Below are positions 33,491 through 44,530 of a stretch of 64,000 nt of DNA, piece after piece. Origin of the DNA: Brachypterus glaber (lineage: Eukaryota > Arthropoda > Insecta > Coleoptera > Kateretidae). The stretch lies in the NCBI GenBank assembly GCA_958510825.1, contig OY294047.1, positions 49,521,365 through 49,585,364 of the forward strand. Direction: 5' to 3'. A model generated the notes under the pieces. The model worked only from the letters and a program-made list of their open reading frames with translations, had not been told where the DNA came from and searched no databases. The first letter of the stretch is position 1. Each line of letters opens with the position of its first letter. Made by a program: the position numbers and the translations under genes.

Positions 33491-33640
33491 AGGGCATATT
33501 CAAAGGCTCGCATAAAAAGCATAGTACATAAGAATGCGATGCCGTGATTGGCTTGATGTGCCGTCATGTATCTTGTAAGCCAATCACGGTATCTCATTCT
33601 TATGTACTATGCTTGTTATGCGAGCGTGGGGATATGCCCT
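33491..33640. repeat. Long near-perfect palindrome (150 bp)
   Basis: AGGGCATATTCAAAGGCTCG, GCATAGTACATAAGAATG and CGTGATTGGCTTG on the left are complemented by TAAGCCAATCACGG, CATTCTTATGTACTATGC and CGAGCGTGGGGATATGCCCT. Small asymmetries (AAAAA versus none) remain. A single arm is at 29695-29795. Confidence 0.92.
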
Positions 33641-34257
33641 TAATTTTATTTTCATCTAAATGATTTTAAAAATAACACAATTTTAGTTTTAAGATATTTT
33701 AGTCCATATTCTTATATATTGTTTTTTTTATTTCAGGTACGTATTTTCCTTGTGTTGGTGGTAAGTCCTTTTAAGATATATAACAAAAATTCAGTTTTAA
33801 CTATAGTTCAGTAAAATAATAAATGTAAGTTACAATAAATGTACACGGGCTGATATATCAAAGGGTAGTAGTGGATGGTAACAGAACACTCCTGTTAGTT
33901 TTTCACCGGGTGATTTGCGTAAGGGGTGTCCGCTTTCTTGAATTTTAGGGGTGAGAGTTAAGGAGGAAATTTTCAACAATTTTTGTTTATATCATTTTTT
34001 TAATAAATTAATAACGATCGAGTTAATTTAAAAATAGCCATGTTGGAGGTGAAATAGTTTTTTTTACATTTTTCAGCTAAATTATTCATCGGACGATAAA
34101 AGCGGTTATAAGCAAACTTGTAGCTCTTGAAATTTTCTATAAGATTCATATATTATAAATTTTCATAGGTACTTTGGTACGATTACAGAGGCGAAATTCG
34201 ACTTTCAGTGCCCACTGTAACCGTAACAAAATACTTATGCAAATGCGCAATATATTA
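33641..34257. other. Unassigned stretch
   Basis: No gene or repeat partner was recognised between the palindrome and the SINE. Confidence 0.4.
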
Positions 34258-34487
34258 TATTACATTACATTTTTGTTTAACCTCGTACTATTCTACTTAA
34301 TTAAGCATCCCCTAAGTCCAGGACTTATGTGGGCTAGCAGTAGAGGGAACCACCGGCTTATACTGACTTTCGAACCAGTTTTTATAGGCGTAACTTCGCC
34401 AAATTTCAATTTTTAATTACTGAAAAAGGCAAATCGGCGCCAGTGAAATTCGAACTCACCCTAGTTGGCTATTAGACTTGTCCTCCC
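34258..34487 (-). mobile_element. tRNA-derived SINE, head type I, with deleted A box
   Basis: Read from 34487 on the minus strand: GGGAGGACAAGTCTAATAGC, then GTGAGTTCGAATTTCAC (B box) and GGCGCCGATTTGCC. The body continues to CCCTCTACTGCTAGCCCACA and AAGTCCTGGACTTAG, with a TGTAATGTAATATAA tail. About 32 bases containing the A box are missing compared with 35806, which should abolish pol III initiation. Confidence 0.85.
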
Positions 34488-34719
34488 CTAAATATATAAG
34501 ACTTGTAGATAATTTCAAGAGCGACAACTCGGGATTTAATACGCTCGGCTATAAAATATGTCTTCTCTACCTTGGTATATAAGAAATCCAATATAATAAA
34601 TTATTTTTAAATTATTATTTTAAAGCAAGAATATAAAAATTATTACTTGTTAATAAAGTATATATATATTTTTTTCTCTACCAGCCTAAAAGCACATCTT
34701 TATTACTGTTCTTTTCATT

Positions 34720-34915
34720 GGTAGAAATATTATTTCTCTACCTATGACGTCAGGGGTTCTAAAAATAATGAAATTGCACCATGGTTAATAATGAATTTTT
34801 ATTGAGCTGTTTTGGCATATGACGTTTCACTTAATTATTAAATCACATTGCTATTTACTAGCGTCTTTAGGCACCAAATTTATTTAATGCATGATAAATT
34901 AAAAAATATTAACTA
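34720..34915 (+). repeat. ~190-bp direct repeat, copy 1
   Basis: Nearly the same sequence is at 47095-47285 in the same orientation, including CTACCTATGACGTCAG, CATGGTTAATAATGAATTTT and GTCTTTAGGCACCAAATTTA. No terminal repeats were seen. Confidence 0.8.
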
Positions 34916-35370
34916 AATTAGTACCTATAAAACATGTTTTACAAAAAACACTTCGAAAGGTAAAAATCATTGGTCCATCATATTCAATCATAGATTTTAC
35001 AACCCATATATTACCATAAGGATCATAGATTACTAGAGGTACAACCCCCATATATTGATTTTTGAGGCAATAGATTCTCCCTCACAGTTTTCGCCTGTCC
35101 CCTATTTCTGGGGGAGTACCAGAATCATCATTTTGCATTTCACTTTCCATTTTTATATATTTTGTTATACTTAACACGGAAACACTTTCTAACTTAATAG
35201 TTTTAGCAGATCAACAGAAAATTTCTGCCAGAAATGTCAAGTTATTCATTTTTTTTTTTTTAATGGCCGCGAACGGCCAGCGTGATAATTTAAATTTATA
35301 AGCTTTTTCATTAAATTTTAGTAAAATAAATAAATAAATAGCTAATTATTGTACTGGTAGTGAAAAAAAT
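34916..35370. other. Unassigned stretch
   Basis: Nothing recognised. Confidence 0.4.
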
Positions 35371-35500
35371 ACTATATTTTCCACGTGAGTGAAGATTTAA
35401 CATTTTAGACCGCGTCTTGCGGGCTTCGCGCTAGCGCGCTCATCCCGCAATTTGACGCAGGTCAAAAATGTTAAACTTCTCTCACTTGGTAAATAATATA
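35371..35500. repeat. Hairpin with GC-rich loop
   Basis: GTGAGTGAAGATTTAACATT, TTAGACCGCGTC and TTGCGGG pair with CCCGCAATTTGACGC, AGGTCAAAAATGTTAAAC and TTCTCTCAC. The loop CTTCGCGCTAGCGCGCTCAT contains its own palindrome GCGCTAGCGC. Confidence 0.88.
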
Positions 35501-35805
35501 CTATTATTTGTTTCTATACAAATTAAGTTTTATAATTAAAATAAAATAATTTAATTTTTTCCTTTTATATTTGTTTTTGTTAACTCACAAAGTGATGGCT
35601 TTAGTGGTTGCTATTACAAATAAAGTTGTTTAACAACTAGATAAAAATGCACGAGGATCGGTTTTATATTACTTCAACAAAGGGATATTGTACGTCAACA
35701 TTTTTAAAACTAACTTTACAACATACAATAGAGCTTTAGAAGCCATTGTGAAGATTTAAATTTTGAGTTTATATCAAATACTTCAAAGTTTAAAGTTTTT
35801 AATAA

Positions 35806-36084
35806 GGGAGAATTGGTGTAGTGGTTTACCGCGTCTGTACATGACAAGTCTACTAGCCAACTAGCGTGAGTTAGATTCTCACTGGCGCCGATTTTCATTT
35901 TTCATACAATTAATAATTAAAAGTTGGCGAAGGCGATAAGTGAAATGGACACTCCCTATAAAAACTGGTTCGAAAGTCAGTATAAGCTGGTGGTTCCCTC
36001 TACTACTAGCCCATACAAGTCCTGGACTTAATAAAGTGGAATAGTACGAGGTTAAACAAACATGTAATGTAATGTAATGTAATA
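35806..36084 (+). mobile_element. tRNA-derived SINE, head type I, full length
   Basis: GGGAGAATTGGTGTAGTGG (A box) is followed by GTGAGTTAGATTCTCACTGG (B box with one substitution), and then the body with GCCGATTTTCATTTTTCA, GTTCGAAAGTCAGTATAAGC and GTTCCCTCTACTACTAGC. It ends with GAGGTTAAACAAACATG and a (TAATG)n tail at 36064-36082. It is the most complete type I copy in the window. Confidence 0.9.
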
Positions 36085-37938
36085 TCAACTATAAATAATA
36101 TTATTTTTTTATATTTTTGATTTGTTTTTTTTTTGTTAAAGTATCTAAAAAAATGGGATATACTTATTGCTTTTTTTGCAAATTTGCTGCACTACAATGT
36201 TATAAATTCTTTTTATTTGATTTTATCTAAAAGCGTTAAGTTTTGCATAATAAATCTGTACGAAAAGTTTGGTTTCTCGCACTAGTGCGAAAAGTAAAAT
36301 AGTCCACGTTGATTGATTGATTGATTAATGTTGAAACTGATAACATTTAAACTATAACCTTAAATTTGTCGTGAAAAATAAAAATTTATTTATTAGGAAA
36401 TTACAATCGTGTAAAAAATATATGTACGATAAGAAAAACTGTATTTTTCGACCTGAAAACAGTATTTTTCATCCCTATTATTCAAGTACACTGTATGAAA
36501 TTATGGTAATTTCACAGCAAAGTTGGTCATATGTTACCAGCAAAGAAAGTGGTAAATTTAAATCACTACTGTAAATTCACTGTTATCTGTAAAAATGCGA
36601 ATGTTTATTTTGGTAATTTTACTGCATTCTTTTGTAGAATGTAAGCTATAATATGGTAATTTTCGGGACTGTAAAAGTGCCGTGTTCTTGGACCACATCA
36701 TTTTAATACAAAATTATTGTACCGACAGGAAAAGAGCTGAGATTTCACTAAACCGAGTAATATTGAGGTTAATTTAATAAATATTGTAAATTCACATTCT
36801 GACATGGTGAATTTGCTTTAATTATTACAGTTAATACTACTGAAAGATTGACGGACAATACACATTACAGATAGAGGTTAAATTTTAAAATAAACAACTT
36901 TAAAATCAAAAAACAGCTTGTAGGATTTTTTTTTAATTAAAAAAAAAAAAAAAATGAGAGAACCATTCTGTACTATCCTGTATATTGATTCAAGTAATCT
37001 CCACTTGTCTTAACTATTTCTCCGCATGTAAGCTTTGTCTATACTATATCCCGTCATTAACGTTAGTGCCTCACTAGGGGGTAAAGAGCTTCTTGACCAT
37101 TCATGTCTGTTATTCCTTGTTCCTTCATAATCCTTTCCTAATGGCTTTAATGCCAAGTAGAGCCTTTCCAACTATATCAGCAAATATCTTTATTCCTGCC
37201 CTCTCAGTGTCTTTTCACTGATTATGGCCCTGAAAATTGGGATCCGGCCACCGAAATATTATTCTCTTCACAGGTATATAGAAAGAAAAGTATTACACGC
37301 AAAGTATTTGTGATACTTGTTTCAAGGATAAAAATACTTGATATAAATATATTTAACTAACTTCAAAAAAGTCAATAATTGGTTTTAAGTTTAATAGTTA
37401 CTTGTTTCCAAGAAATTAGTATAAAAGACGTTGATAAAAGGTCTTAAATAAATTATATTTTGGGAAAAACAAATAAATTTAGTCCGATCTGATACATTTT
37501 TAAAATGTTTGTTTATATTACCGTTTGACTCGCACTTTTTAGAAATTCGTAAATTTTAGTGTTAGGGGCAACTTTGCCGGATTTTCGGAACAGGTTAGAA
37601 TCTTTTGATCATTTTGAAATTTGGCATATAATTTTGTATGCTTAAAAGGAATTAAATAAGATTCAAAGTCATTTAAATTTTACACTAGTACAAAAATTAC
37701 AGACAATTTTGAACGATTTTTTACGATTTATCGTAATTTTACGAAATTAAGGGATCCCATTAGCACCCTTAGAGAAGTTTGATCACTCTCATATTTTTAG
37801 AATTTTATAGTTACACCTAAATGAAAATTTAAAAATAATAAAAAATATAAGGTGAACCCTAATGGGAGACATAGGTAGGGTAAAAAAGATGATTCCAGAT
37901 AAAAATAATCATGAGTCCTAAAATTTCTCCAGCCCTTC
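36085..37938. other. Unassigned A+T-rich stretch
   Basis: No repeat partner and no convincing reading frame were seen. The segment 37020-37260 is GC-richer and could be an old LINE remnant, but no motif supports that. Confidence 0.4.
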
Positions 37939-37979
<41 letters not shown>

Positions 37980-38001
37980 TAATAATAATAATAATAATAA
38001 T
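37939..38001. repeat. (AAT)n microsatellite
   Basis: About 21 units with one two-base interruption near 37979. Confidence 0.95.
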
Positions 38002-38019
38002 TTTTTCTATTTTTCTATT

Positions 38020-38511
38020 ACACGCAATTGCGTGTTCTTATAGGCCCATAAGAGGTCTCTACTTTTTTTTCTGTTGGCTTGACAACATACAAAAGCCTAT
38101 CTCTTGACGTTTTGCGTGCAAATGTCAATGTCGATTTAAAGTTTAATTTTTTACAAAATTTTGTGTTTGGGTTATTTTTGGGTTTGGACTTTTTGGACTT
38201 TGGGTTATTATGTTAAAATTGTGTACTGTTAATTGCAGTGAAAAAAGAAGAGATGACTGTAAAATATATCAAAATATCATTTGTTTTTAGAATTTTAAAC
38301 ATAGTGTAAACTGTAATGCCTAACCAAAACAAAAATCCCTAAATCAGTCATCAATTTAAATGTAAGTTTTTTTAATTTTAGAGCAAAATGGAATAAATTC
38401 TATAAAGCAATCGTTTCATAACACATTTTTAGAGCACTAGTACTTTAGAAAACTCGCCGCAAGCGGCTCGTTTTCTAAACTTGTACTCGTGCGCTAAAAA
38501 CTTATGAAACT
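38020..38511 (-). mobile_element. Hairpin-headed element, copy 4 (complete)
   Basis: On the minus strand the element begins with the hairpin at 38511-38411 (arms around CTTGTACTCGTGCGC and ACTAGTACTTTAG). It continues with GCTCTAAAATTAAAAAAACT and ATTTAAATTGATGACTGATT, then TTTTGTTTTGGTTAGGCATT. It ends ACCTCTTATGGGCCTATAAG and AACACGCAATTGCGTGTAAT. At about 490 bp with no reading frame, this is the best model of the family. Copies 15351 and 56560 share the whole order. Confidence 0.8.
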
Positions 38512-39339
38512 ATATACTATATTAAATTAGTAAGGGAAACAAAAATTTCTATAGATACGTCACAATTTAAAAATCCTAATGTCTAAAATTAAAAATAAAT
38601 ATAAATAGCTTATAGCTTATAATATAAAAAATATCAAATAAGTAAAATAAGTAAAATACATCTTTCAACATCCTGTAACCCCCCCCCAAAAAAAATAGAA
38701 TAATGCTATCGGCTTTGTACAAATGCGTTGTAAACATAATAAGCGACTCCAGACTAACTGTTTTTCTTAAATTAAAAATAGCATAACTATATATTTTTTT
38801 CGAAATTGTAGCTATATGAGATTGGGCTTGTTTTTTATAGACCAATATTGCTCTTTTTTTTGCATATTAAAGGTCCTTAGATATTGCCAATATCTAAAAA
38901 TTGGTTTCTTTCGAAGAATCAAAGGAGAAAAATTGTGGCAAACTTTGTAGGCGAGTTGACGAAATTTAGGGACTTGCCCTCCCCCAACCTTTTTTCTTAG
39001 CTCATCCTTGTAAAAAATTAAAGGAAAAAATATACTTTTTATTGTAAAGGGTATACTATGAAATGACGAAGGCATTACAAATCTTCACGGCTTATTGTTC
39101 TGCTTGAAAGGGATTTATACTTGGAGTTAGAGTTGAAATCGTAAAGACAGCCTAATGGGACCTTAAGAATGTAATAAAAAATACCTAAATTCATATGAAT
39201 GGACTATTCGCTAAATGTTAAACCAATGTCCTTTATTGCGTAGCCTAGAAGCAAATTGGGATTTTGTGTTATACGAGGTCAAGTAATTAAATCAAATTGT
39301 AAAGGCCTTGCAATGTTGTTGCTTTTAGACACTTATAGT
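38512..39339. other. Unassigned stretch
   Basis: Two overlapping open frames (38576-38845 and 38812-39075, minus) show no recognisable domain. Confidence 0.4.
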
Positions 39340-40027
39340 TACACTGTAAAAACTGCATGTAAAATAATGTAAAAATACATGAATTTACATAGTACGGAAT
39401 AGTAAATTTACTATTCTGGACTATGCATAATTAATAAATTTATGTAAAAGAATGTAAAAGAATGTAAAAGAATGTAAATCAATGTAAAAGAATGTAAAAA
39501 AATATATTTACATTGATTTACATATTTTTACATGATTTTACAATGTCGGGCTATGTTATTTTAAGACGCGCATGCGCTTTGGACAATAACCAAGAAGTCG
39601 TCGCATCATAAGACGGACCGTTTAATATTGTTATTGTTAGAGAGATAGCGACGCATGCTGCTAGGTTAAAGTGTTAAAAGTGTAAAAAAAGGTAAATATT
39701 ATTTATGTACGATATTTAAATGCTTTATTTGTGGCCTAAAATTTACATTAATTATAAATTACGATCTTTATCAACGAATAGATCTTTAAAGAAAGATGTA
39801 AGCAGTTTATACTCCTATTAAGGGGGCAAATCGTTTGGTTTATTAAACCAAATGAACTTTGCGCTACGATATTTCAAAAAAGCCTTGACACAGAGACTTG
39901 TAATTTGGAATAAACATTTTCTAAGTAGTTAGTTAGTTAGTAGATTCTGGACTATGTAATTTTTAGCGTTCCGGTCCATTACCATTTACGGACTATGTAA
40001 TTTAATGTAATTTATTTTTACCGTGTA
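39340..40027. mobile_element. TA-flanked element with CACNGTAAA ends (about 685 bp)
   Basis: The left end TACACTGTAAAAA and the right end TTTTTACCGTGTA are inverted. The subterminal regions are rich in TGTAAAA and AATTTACAT in both orientations, including ACATAGT...GG and CCATTTACGGACTATGTAAT. A tandem GAATGTAAAA tract lies at 39440-39500. A fragment of one end is at 56489-56535. It is probably a non-autonomous Tc1/mariner-like element. Confidence 0.65.
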
Positions 40028-40189
40028 GACGTTTTTTTTCTGAGTGAGAACCGAACCGGCGCTGAGGTCCATAAGCACGACTAAAGACGGAAAAAAAACT
40101 TACGAGTATATCATTACATTTTCATCTTATTTTATTAATATTTTTAAAATTTATATGTGTGACAATTCAACAAATTATTTATTTATGGA

Positions 40190-40500
40190 GTCGCTCTCTA
40201 AAATTAAAAATAGTAGACTAGTGTCTCGATGTCCCCCTGTGGCAAGTGTCGGACACTTAGTGTCCTTGCGCGGTAAATTATTTTTTCTGTCTTTAGTTAC
40301 GGTTTTGTTTGCATTAATTTAATCTATCACTAAGTGTGCTCGATATAGTACTTTCCATTACTGTAGACTTTTTGATTAAGTAATGGAAAGTACCATTTCG
40401 AGCATACTTGGTGATATATGAAATCAATACAAACAAAACCGCAACTAAAGACAGAAAAAACGATTTACCGCGCAAGGACACCACTATTTTTAATTTTATA
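40190..40500. repeat. Inner inverted repeat (310 bp)
   Basis: AAAATTAAAAATAGT, TGTCCTTGCGCGGTAAAT, TCTGTCTTTAGTTACGGTTT and GTACTTTCCATTACT on the left are complemented on the right. The palindrome centre is near 40365. The open frame 40044-40322 crosses this structure and is not a gene. Confidence 0.85.
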
Positions 40501-40544
40501 GGGTGATTCCATAAAAAAAATGATTTCTTAAATTTTCACACATA

Positions 40545-40968
40545 CACGGAAAGAAATTAGTGGGCTCTGCGCTATACATTATAAGATATTTGGTAACAGT
40601 GGCAAATTATAGTGATTTAAGCTATAGATTATAAGGGACACAATAACTAATAATGTTAAAAATAAATTGGAAACGATTATATATATTACAGACACGATTA
40701 TATTTATTACAGGCACTATTATAAATTTACAGAAATTTTATTATATTATAAAAATTATTAGCACGGACAATAATTAAATCTATTTAAGCTATAAATGCCA
40801 TACTATTTGTTATATTTTATTATTCACTAAACAATTAAAGTATTTCATATAAATTTTTATACTGACTGCCATAATTGTAAGAGAAAGCCTTGTATTTATA
40901 TAATAAGCGATTATAATTTGCTTGGTATGTGTGTTATAGCGCTCCTAGCTATAATTTTTTTTTCCGTG
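40545..40968 (-). mobile_element. MITE with CACGGAAA ends, copy 2 (424 bp)
   Basis: Reverse-oriented, nearly identical copy of 3594-4018. Flanked by TA on both sides. Inserted within the larger inverted-repeat element. Confidence 0.88.
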
Positions 40969-41105
40969 TATAACTGTTAAAAATATTAATTATAAAATAA
41001 GATTTTATCTCCTCGGTAGTGAGAAAAATTTTATGCGCTACTCGTAGGTAAGTTTTTTTCTGTCTTCGGTCGTGTTTATGGACCTCAGCTCTGCTTCGGT
41101 CCACA

Positions 41106-41463
41106 GAAAAATATGTACACTTATCTATGTTTATCTATGTCTAGTAGGAGCGCAAATAACTATTTTTTTGTTTTTTTTTTTAATCTGTTTAATTTCTTTT
41201 TGTTTGGTAGAATTCTGTGTATGCTATTTTTCTGTGTTGTAATATTTTCTACAACGCAATCAGTGGTCCACTTAAAAAATAATAAAGCAAAATCCAACTA
41301 GCATTTCAGTTTATTTCAGTCGTGAAATTAATGATCATTTTATGGTAAACATCAAGTTTATTTTGTGGGTCTTTTGGTCCTTTGATTTAATTGTGCGTAA
41401 AACTAGTGTGATTTGGCTCTTTTTGCATATCTAATGGTATAGCCGTGTTATTACTACAGACGA
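41106..41463. other. Unassigned A+T-rich stretch
   Basis: Nothing recognised. It immediately precedes the GC-richer block. Confidence 0.4.
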
Positions 41464-41783
41464 TTGTGCCTCTCACTTGCACGCTACCGCGTTAAGTCTT
41501 GGTTTCCTCCAAAATTCGCAGTCGCTGACGACTGCTACCGGGTAGCCGCGACCGAGTCGTTAAGACATCTCCAATGCATTTTAAATGTCCCTGTTTTCCT
41601 AGCTGCTACCAAGTCGTTACTACCAACTACTGGTCGCCATTCGTTTGGACGCCGGTCGCTTGACCGCTCCGGGAGCAGAGGCACGACCAATTCGTCACGA
41701 ATTTGACAGTGTGTGAACAGGTGTGCGCTCTGACAAGTGTTAATTTTTTTCATTCCACAGCAGAGTAGAAATAGTTATGGCAG
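41464..41783 (+). other. GC-richer block ending in a possible first coding exon
   Basis: 41464-41720 is the clearest CpG-containing, GC-richer block in the window. It is followed by a polypyrimidine tract and acceptor TTTTTTTCATTCCACAG (41744-41760), a 23-base segment with ATGGCAG (ATG at 41777-41779), and a consensus donor GTATGTAA from 41784. This looks like a 5' untranslated region or promoter followed by a short exon encoding Met-Ala. No downstream exon was recognised. Open frames through the block on both strands have no known motif. It could instead be a transposon fragment. Confidence 0.3.
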
Positions 41784-43199
41784 GTATGTAATAATTAGTA
41801 TTTGTAGGGATGTTAAAAACTGTTTTTTTTTAACGTTGTTTAAAAACATTGTTTTAAAACGGTTTTTTTTGTGTTTTATTCGTTTTTTTATTATTTTTCG
41901 TACCCAATGCTCAACAAAAAATGTTTTTAATTAATAAACTGTCTTTTAGTTGTCAAATTAGTACAATTCGTATATTTATATTATTTTATTTGGTTTGACT
42001 TAGATAAAAGTCACAAATAAGTTAGGTTTAGATCTGATCGTTAATTTATTGCGTTCTACGTGTTGTGAATATTTTATGATTTTGTTTTGATAGTTAATAT
42101 ACTTTATCCTGGCTGCCAGGACCTGTGCCTGGTTATTCATTGTGGTAGGATCTGGTTATCCATTGGTTGTAAATTTGTATACACTTTATTTTTACTTAAA
42201 TTAAGAATATCTTTCTCTTTGTGTCAAGTCAACGAATATTTAAGTTAGGTTTTGTGCAAACCCAGAACATGTTATTTATAATGAGAACAACTTAAGAGCT
42301 TTATATAAAACTCATTTCATTTACTACATAATAAATTTTCTTAGAATTTTATTCATTACCTAAAGAAAATTAGAGCAAGTAGGTACAAGATAAACATAAA
42401 CTAAAACATAAACAATTCGAGAAGATCAGCATTGCTTCGCAATGTAGTCTATACTCTTCACAGTAAAAAATTAAAATACAGAACTTTAATTTTAGGGTGT
42501 AGACCGTGTTATTATATTTTCATTTTGGTAACGTTCAAGTAATACGTAAGCAAATTTTGGGAAAAATTCATAAACTTCATAGCACCCCCTATTATTGGTA
42601 AACATCGGTAAAATGGGGTAAAAACAATTTTTTTCAAAAACATTTTTTTCAATTTATTTTTCGTTTTACGAAAAAAGAAACTTAAAAAAAATTTTTTTTG
42701 AAAAACTTTTTATTTTTTTTATTTTTTTTATATTTTTGTTTTTTTTTTTTGTTTTTGATTTTAATGTACCTAAGCCTATATGGGAAAGTATTATTTTGTT
42801 GGCAGCAGTAATTTTTATATCTTATTAAAAACTTATGAAATTTGAAAAGCTGCTAAGAGTCTATAAAAGCTTTGGCATGTACAGAAACGAAGCCATAAAG
42901 TGTAAGTAAGGTTATAAAATAAAAACATAAAAGATATATAACAATTAATTGTCCTATTTAAAAAGTATTATAGTAAAAGCAAGCATGACAGCGAAAAATA
43001 TAGCTAAGTAATTTAATGGGGAATTAATAAGGAAAAACAATAAATTTTACATGAAATATAAATATTTTTTTATAATTGATTTTCTTTATTTGCATATTAC
43101 AAACTTTATTTTGGGACGCGCAAACAAGTTTCACAAAATACCACTTTAAAACCCTGTAAAAACAACTTAAAACTATTAAAATTTATCTAAAAATTCACA
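41784..43199. other. Unassigned stretch with GTTACG-type end and GTCY-element flank
   Basis: AACGTTCAAGTAATACGTAA at 42532-42551 is an end of the GTTACG-type repeat. 42590-42840 resembles the flank of GTCY elements (GGTAAACATCGGTAAAATGG, then GTACCTAAGCCTATATGGG), matching 4850-4985. No gene was seen. Confidence 0.45.
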
Positions 43200-43412
43200 A
43201 AAATAGGTTTCCTTAAACCAAGGCTAGCATTTCTTTAATAAAAAGTCAATGCCCTTGAATTAAGAGCGCGGATCTTCATTCAAAAGCCCGTGCTCTTCAT
43301 TTAAGGACATTGACTTTGGATTAAAGAAATTCTAGCCTTCAAACAAGAGAATATGGCTCTGAACATATCAAAAGACACGGGTCCTTGGTTCAAGGTATCC
43401 TTTTTTCTGTGT
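43200..43412. repeat. Palindromic dispersed repeat, copy 2
   Basis: GCTAGCATTTCTTTAATAAA, AAGTCAATG and CCTTGAATTAAGAGC are complemented by GCTCTTCATTTAAGGACATT, GACTTTGG and ATTAAAGAAATTCTAGC. The right flank (AACAAGAGAATATGGCTC, AACATATCAAAAGACACG) is the complement of the left flank of copy 1 at 6256, which confirms one family. Confidence 0.82.
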
Positions 43413-43599
43413 TTACTTAAAAAAAAATATATCAACGCATATAGAAAAAACATTATAAAACATTTCTTCCAAAATTCGTTTTTGGCGCACTTGATTTTTG
43501 AAAGGCCACGCAACAAGCGGCGGATTTTTTAAATGGGCACGTACACCAAAAACATCCATCGTGATACTTTTGTGTGTTTCCGAAAAAAAATAAATATAT
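43413..43599. other. Short flank, imperfect hairpin
   Basis: TTTTTGGCGCACTTGATTTT around 43480 faces AAATGGGCACGTACACCAAAAA around 43530, a weak inverted pair between the palindrome and the GTCY element. Confidence 0.35.
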
Positions 43600-44255
43600 A
43601 CCATTTATTTTTAGTTTTGCTTTCGCATTTTGAAAATTTTCAAAATTTCGGAAAGCCTTGTATTCATTCAAAAATTTTCAATTTTTTTGTGCTTTGTGCA
43701 TTTTATGGCGTTTTATGTCGATATAAATTAATTTCGAACAAAAGAAAAAAAAATTGTCGGTCGGTCGATCGGTCTGTCTGATAAATCTTGTCAACACGAT
43801 AACTTAAGAACGCTTTAAGCTAGAGACTTGAAATTTGGCTTACATGTATCTTACCAAAAGTTCTCGCTCGGGATTGTTTTTGGTGGAAATTGGGGTGCGG
43901 CAAGGGGGGCAAATGGAGAAAAACACATTTTTTTACAACAAATTGAAAATTGTTATATAGGGGTTTTTTAGGTTACTTGGATCTAATAATAAAAAAAAGT
44001 CCAAATCCACCCCTTGAGGGGCGGGCAGTAGTTTTCTTGAAAAGTTATATATTGAGGTTTTTGAGGGTGCTAAAACTTTATCTTAAAATACATTTTTTCT
44101 AAATCCATCCCCTGAGGGGCCAGGCGTAGTTTTCGTAAAAATTGTTATATTCGAGTTTTTAAGGTTACTGAACATGAATCTGATAACAACAAATCTATTT
44201 TACGCGCGGAGGTGAAAAATAGGAAAGCTCTTTTACTGGGCAGTGTATTTTTATT
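43600..44255 (+). mobile_element. GTCY element, family 3, copy 2
   Basis: Same order as 30240-31060: TTTTCAAAATTTCGGAAAGC, CGTTTTATGTCGATATAAAT, a short GTCGGTCGGTCGATCGG array (43755-43780), the core ACTTAAGAACGCTTTAAGCT, ACCAAAAGTTCTCGCTCG, then about three diverged units of the ~95-bp repeat, and the tail AAGCTCTTTTACTGGGCAG. It has fewer tandem units than copy 1. Confidence 0.8.
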
Positions 44256-44479
44256 GTTTTTGTTTTTTACTTTGTACTTACTGCTTACTTTACTCTTAAC
44301 GCAATACATTTTCTTCATTTAATTATTAGGATAATGATGCCTATTAATAGGCATCATTAACAAATATATTTGTTTTACGTTTTAATAATTACTTAACCTG
44401 TTAAATTATTTTTCTGGAAATTATAAAGCTTGAATTCCTGAAAGCTTATAGCTATTATAGGTATTATATTGTTATTACT
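44256..44479. other. A+T-rich spacer with a small hairpin
   Basis: ATGATGCCTATTAATAGGCATCAT at 44334-44357 (described in parts: ATGATGCCTATT and its complement) is a perfect palindrome. Confidence 0.6.
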
Positions 44480-44530
44480 TACAGTCGGTCAAGTGAGAGC
44501 GTGTCTCGCATTGTTTATTGAAGAATATAT

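Larger units (their letters stand above)
40030..41105. mobile_element. Inverted-repeat element containing a palindrome and a MITE
   Basis: The left arm (about 40036-40115) with GCTGAGGTCCATAAGCACGA and CTAAAGACGGAAAAAAAACT is inverted at about 41035-41105 (GTCTTCGGTCGTG, TTTATGGACCTCAGC). Inside are a second inverted repeat (40190-40500) and the MITE 40545-40968, so insertions are nested. No transposase was seen. Confidence 0.7.
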
